DNA from: Tubiluchus corallicola
Taxonomy: Eukaryota > Priapulida > Priapulimorpha > Priapulimorphida > Tubiluchidae
Length of the DNA: 64,000 nt
Reading direction: 5' to 3'
Assembly: GCA_030141605.1 (NCBI GenBank)
Contig: JAQGDQ010000641.1
Span: forward strand, 20,731 to 84,730
Positions 49,801-58,800 of the stretch are shown here, piece by piece (the first letter of the stretch is position 1; each line of letters starts with the position of its first letter). The notes under the pieces are model-generated. The model saw only the letters and a program-made list of their open reading frames with translations. It had not been told where the DNA came from and searched no databases. A program made the translations under genes and the position numbers.

Positions 49801-52800
49801 GCAATGACTTCATAGTGAATCGAACCATCACAATATACAGTCAACACTCATTAAACCGGGCTAATTGGGGGGGGGGGGTCCGGTTTAGCCGATTGTCCAA
49901 TTTATCCGATATGCCTATATATGGTCTATATTATACAGGAATAATCACCGTAATAAGGCCTACATACATTGCACTATATTATATACTGTATATTACTTTA
50001 AAATAGTTAACCTGTGAGGATAAAGAAATTATTGTACAGTTGGTAGGCCGTGTTGTGTTTAGCGCTCCGGCTCGGACGGAAATCGGTCAGTTTCCTTTAC
50101 CACAGATGACGTCCATCTTATCCGATATCCGGGCTAACGGGGTCCGGTTTAACGAGGGTCGACTGTAGCGAGGGGTGGAAAATAAATGGCATTTCGCCCC
50201 CACGTAACAATGCTTTGAATATTTGAATAGTTCTCTGGATTGCACTGTTGCTTTTTCCAGTAATTATCATTCAGTCTAAGATTATGTAAAAGTTATAAAA
50301 TGAGGCCAAATGTTGAATTTGAACTGCATAAAAATCTATTGGTTATTTAACGTGTGCATTGTTTCAACGTCACAATGATTAAAACAAGATGCCTAGATTT
50401 GCAAAAATCTCTATGTAAATATTAACACTATGAGGCCAAATGCTGAATTTGAATGACGTGAAAATATAATCAAGACATGCCTATATGATGTTCTGATGTC
50501 TATATGTGCTGTTGACTTGCTCGGTTTAATGAATTTTAATATTTTAAGGTAGCAAAACATAGAATCTATCTACTTTTTTATGTTTCCTCAATAAGGTAAA
50601 TAGTTGAATGCAGTATGAAAGTTAAAACCGTCCAGAAGTAGACCGGTAGTAAACACGGCGGTCAGTCATCCATTTACTGTCAAAACTAGGGGCTGTTTAA
50701 CTGCGGTCGCCGAGTACTTTTCATTGCCAATCCGCTAATATCTTGGCATAAATATACGGAAGCATACATATTAGTTACCCGAACCAGCAAAAGAGGTTTA
50801 GCACAGTAGGGGGTGCACATTCCATTGATTCTTAGCATTACGTGTTTCAAACACTTAATTTCGCATATTTGTGTCGGGGAGAAAACTCAATGGAAAGGTA
50901 TATTGATTATTCACTGAAGCAGCAACGTAAAATTGATTTATACAATGGCTGGTAAGCCAGCAAATGTTACAAATGTGCACCTGATTTGATAGTAAATCAA
51001 TGAATGAATGAATACAAGAAATAAATTAAGCTTAGAGGAAAGACCAAACGATTGTTTAGACTCAATCTCATTTTAATTTGCTGTCCAAAATATAGATTTT
51101 CTTACTTATAAAGTTAGGAATTGTTCCTTATATTTGAATAACTAGCTTAGAAAGTTAATTAACGGCAGCAGAACACAGCTAGTGCTTACGTCACAAACTA
51201 ACCACAGTTTGTGCAATGGCAGGCATGTTCCCTTGTGCATCAAGCACGTTTGCATAAGTGTTACTGTCTAAACGCATGATGTCACAAAAATGGGCTCTAC
51301 ATCATATGATGACATGAAACTAACACTGCAGTTCATGATCATGGTTATCACGGTACCACCTTCTATTTATCGGCCACGCGAATGTGACAAAAAGGCGCCG
51401 TTGCCAATCTTAGTAGATTCACTGAGCCGTGCATAGCTTTGAAAGTTTAACATAATTTTAATATCCGAGGTAATTATTATTTAATCTAAGCTTTGATATA
51501 AAATACGCTATTGTAGTTTTCAACATTTTGAGCATTCTTTATTCTAGACTCGTGTTTACACAATCATCCGGTTTTCCTTTAAGAACACAAACATTAACAA
51601 AGGATTTTCTAATAGCAATGAAAAAAGTGACATCTAGTCACCCATCTAGTCACCTACCCGTATAATTCTCTCTCATAGCATTTACATAGTTGCAACGAAA
51701 CAAGTCACATCTAGTCACCTATCTAGTCACCTACCCGTATAATTCTCTCTCATAGCATTTACATAGTTGCAACGAAACAAGTCACATCTAGTCACCTATC
51801 TAGTCACCTACCCGTATAATTCTCTCTCATAGCATTTACATAGTTGCAACGAAACAAGTGACAACTAGTCACCTATCTAGTCACCTACCCGTAAAACTCT
51901 CTCTCACAGCATTTACATAGCTGCAACAAAACAAGTGACATCTAGTCACCTATCTAGTCACCTACCCGTAAAACTCTCTCTCATAGCATTTACATAGCTG
52001 CAACGAAACAAGTGACATCTAGTCACCTATCTAGTCACCTACCCGTAAAACTCTCTCTCACAGCATTTACATAGCTGCAACAAAACAAGTGACATCTAGT
52101 CACCTATCTAGTCACCTACCCGTAAAACTCTCTCTCATAGCATTTACATAGCTGCAACGAAACAAGTGACATCTAGTCACCTATCTAGTCACCTACCCGT
52201 ATAACTCTCTCTCACAGCATTTACATAGTTGCAACGAAACAAGTGACATCTAGTCACCTATCTAGTCACCTACCCGTATAACTCTCTCTCATAGCATTTA
52301 CATAGTTGCAACGAAACAAGTGACATCTAGTCACCTATCTAGTCACCTACCCGTATAACTCTCTCTCACAGCATTTACATAGTTGCAACGAAACAAGTGA
52401 CATCTAGTCACCCATCTAGTCACCTACCCGTAAAACTCTCTCTCACAGCATTTACATAGTTGCAACGAAACAAGTGACATCTAGTCACCCATCTAGTCAC
52501 CTACCCGTATAACTCTCTCTCAGATATTCCACTGATCCCGTGATCTGACCAGCAATTGCTTGATTAAGACGTTGCAGGATCAAATCTTGTATTTCACACG
52601 TGCAGATCTGAAGCTCCCGCAGAGTCTCGATTTCACCGTTCTCTGCAACGGCGACACCTGCGGGAGAAAAAATACAACTAAGGGACAGACAAATGAAGAA
52701 ACATACGAGCAGGTAGGCAGGTAGAGGTGTAAATAACTGAGGAGTCACGTGCTTCGTGATTAAAAAGGTTCAGTACTTGTTTCACACACCATATTGATTT

Positions 52801-55800
52801 ATCTCGCCAAGAGAGGATGTATATACATGCAAAACATGGCTGTGGTATTTCTGCTGGTTCAGTGGCTCATTCTAGAGGCAAAGCCTTGATAACCAGCCAG
52901 GTTCCAGTACGTACAGCAACAACGTAGGACTCCGCTTGTACCAAGTTGCGTAAAAAGTAGATACACACATAAAAAGACGGGTAGTCAACAACACATGTAT
53001 ACAAACATAGGTGAGTAGATGGTGAATATGTCATTAGGAGCACGTTTACTACTTACTACACAAATTGCTTCTGCCTGATCAGACAGTCAGAAATGTGCAC
53101 TGTTAGATCGTCTTAAATCTCTTACCGAATAGTAAAGTCTCGTTTTTGACAAAGGAAGATTTTAATGTCAAAGGCTGAGCGAAACTAACAATTATTATTA
53201 CAAGGTTAAACGTATATACAATGAGATGAAAATAACAGTTAACACTTCTAAGCTAAACGAGTTTGCGACACGGATTATGACAGGCTAAGACCAGGGATGA
53301 GAATGACAAATTGCAAAGAACTCTGAAACAGGCCGGGGGGTTGGGAGCTGCGTAGGCCCCCATGGGGGTTCAAAGGGGGCGAAGTCCCTTGCAGCCAGCA
53401 ACAAATTGCAATTTTTTGACCATAGAGAGCCTCTAAGTGGACTTCAAATATCAGTTACCTTGTTTCATGCATAATTTAAAATACACAACTATCAAGGATA
53501 CATGATATCTAATTTTCTCAAAAACGCCTAAGTATTGGCCGCTCCTATGCAAAAGTATATAAAAACTGTCTGCAATTGACTCAAATAACTCCGCACAATT
53601 GATTCTATATTTTTATACATAGAGATATACACGTGGTTACACTGATGTACATGATGTAAACAAAGTGACGGCCTGCCAACTAGCGGTCAGCTTGTGAAAT
53701 AATGTACTGGGTCCGTAAAAATTTTCTCAACGAATTTACGCGATTTAGAAAAATGGCACTACTGGTCTTCCAAAAACTCGGAATTCCGCGTATCCGAGGG
53801 AAAATTGTCATCCCTGTAAGACGGACGACTCAACGAACCTTAGATTCCCCCGACTTCCGTTTTTATATCCAAAATAAAGATATGTTACCGAAACGAAAAT
53901 ATCGCGACCTTTTTATCGCTGAATCAAATGACAAACTGCATATTATAAACTATATTAGAGCAGCAAGCCTCCTTACCTTCGAATTCATAATTCCTTGCCT
54001 CGTCTAGCAACTTCTCCCGCATCTCAGTTATAGTCGTTGCTATGACGACGCGTATCTCCTCCTGCTTCTGCGTCGCGATGGCCATCAACGACTGATAGAG
54101 ATCTAGCTCCTTCTGTCTGGCATACTCGATCCGCTTCGGCGTAATCAGCATGTCTCGGGCCATGTCGAAAGCCGTCAAGATGAACATCTTCAGACATCTG
54201 GTGTGGGCCGTCTTGAGGATGGTGGCCGCCTGCACTAGGTGGCTCTGTAGCACCCGATGAACGAAGAAAATCACGCTGCTGTGGAACTGCTCGAAGTTCT
54301 CGACGAACTCGCATTCGACGGCGACGTCGGTGGCGCCGAGGTGCAACTGCAACTGGCCGTCGTTTGGCACCAGACTGAGATATCCTGCCTCGCATAGTTG
54401 TTCGAATAGCCTGAAACAGATCACATTTCAATTCAATTCAAAACGTGCATTTATTTCCATATTCATGATATAACCGAGGCAAGTAAATGTATTTATTTAT
54501 CACAATGGAAATAGGATGGCGAAAGACCAAGAAGGTCAACTGGTCAAGCCATCCTTCAATGGATGTATGTGATTATTGGGATGACACTGTAACTATTTCA
54601 CTCATGAATAGTAGTGAAATTACATTATTACTATTTTACTTAGCAACTTGATCTGTTTAAAATTCACTAATCAACTTTAAATAACTGAAGGATGAAAATG
54701 CAATCAAAAATATCTAAACATACAGGAAAATGATGAAATAGGATGGTGAAAGACCAAGAAGGTCAACTAGTCAAGCCATCCTTCATTGGATGAATGTAAT
54801 ATAAACGTTATGGTTAAGAAAATAATCAGTCTGAAGCTCGATGTAGATAACAGCTGTTGTCGTCATCATTAACATCGCCGTGAGGCACCATTGTATTTAC
54901 AATAATGTAGTAAAGTGGTAAAATGAAGAAACAACAGAAAAATGATTCAGTACGCTAATTGGAGTAAGGAATCTAGGCATTTTTATATATCTAATCTTGA
55001 CACATTAGGAGGACAGATGCTTGACCAGTTGCTCAGCGCCTGGGCCTTCACCCAGTACATGACCAATTAAGGCTGAGTAGACCTAGAAAGGAGGCCAGAG
55101 ATTCCTGTTAGAGTGGAATGTGGCTCGAAAAATGCCGACATTAATGGGATTCGAACCCATAACCCCTGGATCGGCATTACGTTACCCCTGAATCACATTT
55201 ATAAAAAAACATTGGAAAAGAAAATGCTTCAACTAGTTGGAAAGTTTCTGCAACTTTCATACGGAATTATCCCACGTGTAGTTTATTCATTTCTTTATTC
55301 ACTCAATGGAAACCCTTGCACAAGATCGCTCAGCATGGTGGAGTGCCATCACCACAGGGCCTATGATAGCAGAGGCGAAAAGAATTGAGGAGGCAGAGGA
55401 GAAGCGCAGGAGACACTGCCCAACAACAGGTCAAAACATCCAGCCTCACCTGTGCCAAATGCCAAAGAAGTTTCCAGGCCAGAAGTCAGTCACCTTCGAG
55501 CTCATCAAAGGAATGACAAACCCCCAAACTGACCTTTTATCCCTGTCACTATGGTCATCTTCGATGCGAAGGACGAACATCATCAATCAATCAGTTTATT
55601 TATTTACTTGGTATAATTCATTGGAAAATATTTGATTGAAACATTTTTAGTTGTGTAACACATGGCTTCACTCACATACTTTAGAAACGACACTGACGAA
55701 TATACAAGCAATGCATTCGCGTGCTTTTTGAATACGATGCCACCAAGGCAGGGATGAGAATGACAAATTGCAAAAAACTCTGAGACAGGTTGGAGGTTTG

Positions 55801-58800
55801 GGGTCCGCGCAGACCGCCATGGGGGTTCAAGGGGGCGAGCCCCTTGCAGCCAGCAACAAATTGCAATTTTGTGACCATAGAGAGCCTCTAAGTGGACTTA
55901 AAATATCAATTACCTTGTTTCATGCATAATTTAAAATATCCAACTATCAAGGATACATGATACCTAATTATCTCAAAACCGCCTAAGTACTGGCCGCTCC
56001 TATGCAAAAGTATATAAAAACTGTATGCAATTGACTGAAATAACTCCGCACAGTTGATTCTATATTTTTACACATAGAGATAAACAAGTAGTTACACTGA
56101 TGTACGTGATATAAACAAAGTGACGGCCTGCCAACTAGCGGTCAGCTTGTGAAATAATGTACTGGGTCCGTAAAAATTTTCTCAACGAATTTATGCGATT
56201 TACAAAAATGGCACTACTGGTCTTCCAAAAACTCGGAATTCCGCGTATCCGTGGAAAATTCTCATTCATGAATTAGGACAACATACAAGCAATGCATTCG
56301 CATGCTTTTTGAACAAGATGCCACCAAGGGCCATGGCCTCACAGTATCTGTAACCCAGGAGCCCACAAAACCAAAATCCGGCCCTGACGCCACCGGACGA
56401 GCTAGATCAGCATCCCGCAGTTTGTGTTCACGTAAAGTTAAGAATAACGTTAAATTTATAATAAATACTTGGAATTAAGGTGAAACTGTACATAGAGATT
56501 TCACATTTGTTTCAAAAAATTTCTGGTTTAGTCTTTGATGTTTACAAAGACCTAGCGAGGTCGCCGAAAAACGCCGATCAACCCAGATATTACACGGGGA
56601 AAAAAGCACTAAAAACAATAAGCGAAAATTTATATATAAAACAGCAAAATTCAACAACACTCGTCATCATTTGGATCACATCTTCTAATGACGAATTAAC
56701 TCTTGCTTTGCTTCTCATTTTAGTATTGTTAGAACCTCGTCAGACATCATCAACAAAATCACTGACACCGTTGCTACACTCTCCATCATAAAACACTAAA
56801 AATTATTTATCGATAACAACATGCGGACAAAATTTTGCACAAACAATATCGTGCGTTACTTTTTACCATTAGTAGGTGCTGAAAACAAGTTGCTAGGTAC
56901 CAAAAAATTGTACAAAAACGGAAAGACGGTATTTGAAAAGTAATTTTTCGATATCCTATCTACATCAAAAATTAGAATTTTAACAGTAAAACTACAGGCA
57001 CTACTCTAGGTCAGTTTTAATATAAGCAAAGCAGTTAATAAGAATGCAAAATTTTTTGCAACTATCTCATTAATAGATAACTGTGAATCATAATAATTGT
57101 AATTAATGCATTAGAACACGGGTGTGCAAATTGCGGCCCGCGGGCCACTTGCGGCCTGCCGAGAGAATTTGTGCGGCCAGCAAAGAGATTTGTCAACCTG
57201 ATGATAGTGCGGCCCGGGCGATTAATTGAGTGTATCCAGCTGAAGTCCGTGCCACGATCCCAAAGATAGTGCGGGTAGTTTTTTCTACTAGATCAGATGC
57301 CATTAGCCCCTACAAGACGGTTGTAGCTTAATGTCACTGTACTACACAGACTGTGTGATACACATTACTAATATGCATTGTAATGAAATTACCACTATCT
57401 GTCCTGAAAGTAGAAATATATATGGTTTGTAATATAAATTTTAATAACTTCTAAAATAGTTTCTTGAGTGTAGTAGTAATGATGTACGCAGGTCGGATGC
57501 AAAAAATTGTTATTAGGCCTTTCTGTACTTTGCTCCTTGATCAAACTGCCTGTGGCCCGCAGGAATTGTGGGAAAGTTTAATGTGGCCTGCCTAGTCAGA
57601 TAATTTGCACACCCCTGCATTAGAATGAAGAAATAAACGTAAATAAACACAAACAAATAAAAATCAGCAAATAAGTAAGCAAAATTCTAAACAAAGCTGT
57701 TCGGAAACAGTTGACTACGGCTACACCGGTGAAGAAGCAAGCGCTACACAGCCTTGTGCGAAAACTCAAAAACCAGAAAGCCAAAAAAAATCAAGATGAG
57801 TTGTGCATGCAGCAGCGAGAATCAAACCTTGATTTGTGCCGATGGCTGGCCTTTCGGTGGGCGGTCGTAAATGATGGTTTGGACTTATTCCGAGGTTTAG
57901 CGTCAGATTTTGAAGGCGACCGACGCCTCTGACAGTGTGAGCAGAGCTGATGCGGGCTTAACCTACAGCAGATTAAACATACATTTAGCTAATAGGTAAA
58001 CACAGTCGCAGGTTATCACACATAATTATTTGCACAACTGAGACAGAAGTTCATACACCTCACTGTCGCATATGTATAAAGGGTCTTGCACGCGTTCAGC
58101 GGCATCATGATAGCCCAACGGCCAAATAATTGCAGGAGCCACTGAAAAATTGCGAACCAACCAGAATTTCAAACCAGAAACTTGTGCTTTGATGGCTGAG
58201 CTACTGGGACAACTTACCAGAGTTAGACTGAATTCTCATCATAACCGTTCACAATCAATAAGATCCAGATGTCTGATACAGATGTACATATTGAATGCTT
58301 TTAACAGTCGGAGCCTTTCTGTAGGGCATCCGATACAAACATTAAGAGACCTGTCATACTTACAACAAACAGCAAAATAGCCAATTAGCTGAAGAAGGAG
58401 GCACTGAAAAATTTCGACCAAATTAGGACTTGAACCTGGTAGCTTGTGCAGCGGTTCACAAACACAGGGTTCCCACGGAATTTTAAAATAAATTTCCCTG
58501 ACTTTTCCACGACCAAGATAAGCAGAAATTGCTTTAAAGGTATACATATTCAAACATTTTTGTGTACGGACATTCATACATATACTGATATATAATGTGT
58601 CAGCCAATCATTATTTTTGGAACAGAAATTGAAACTGGGAGCCTGTCGTAGCAAAATTTTATTTGAACACGAATCGCTGAAAAATATGTTTGGAAAAATA
58701 ACGGCTCGCGGAGATTATTTTTGCACCCTATTTTCATCATTTTCCCTGACTTTTTACCAAATTATCTTTTTCCCTGACCTTTCCATGACTTTCCAGGATA

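Noticed and set aside
53702-53815. Shared open frame [15 protein letters not shown] at 5652, 53702 and other sites as a conserved small protein
   Set aside because: It is internal to the 6 bp-duplication MITE family, differs by substitutions and loses its start or frame between copies.
55113-55203. Genuine tRNA gene
   Set aside because: The T-arm is good, but acceptor and anticodon stems do not pair; treated as a SINE candidate.
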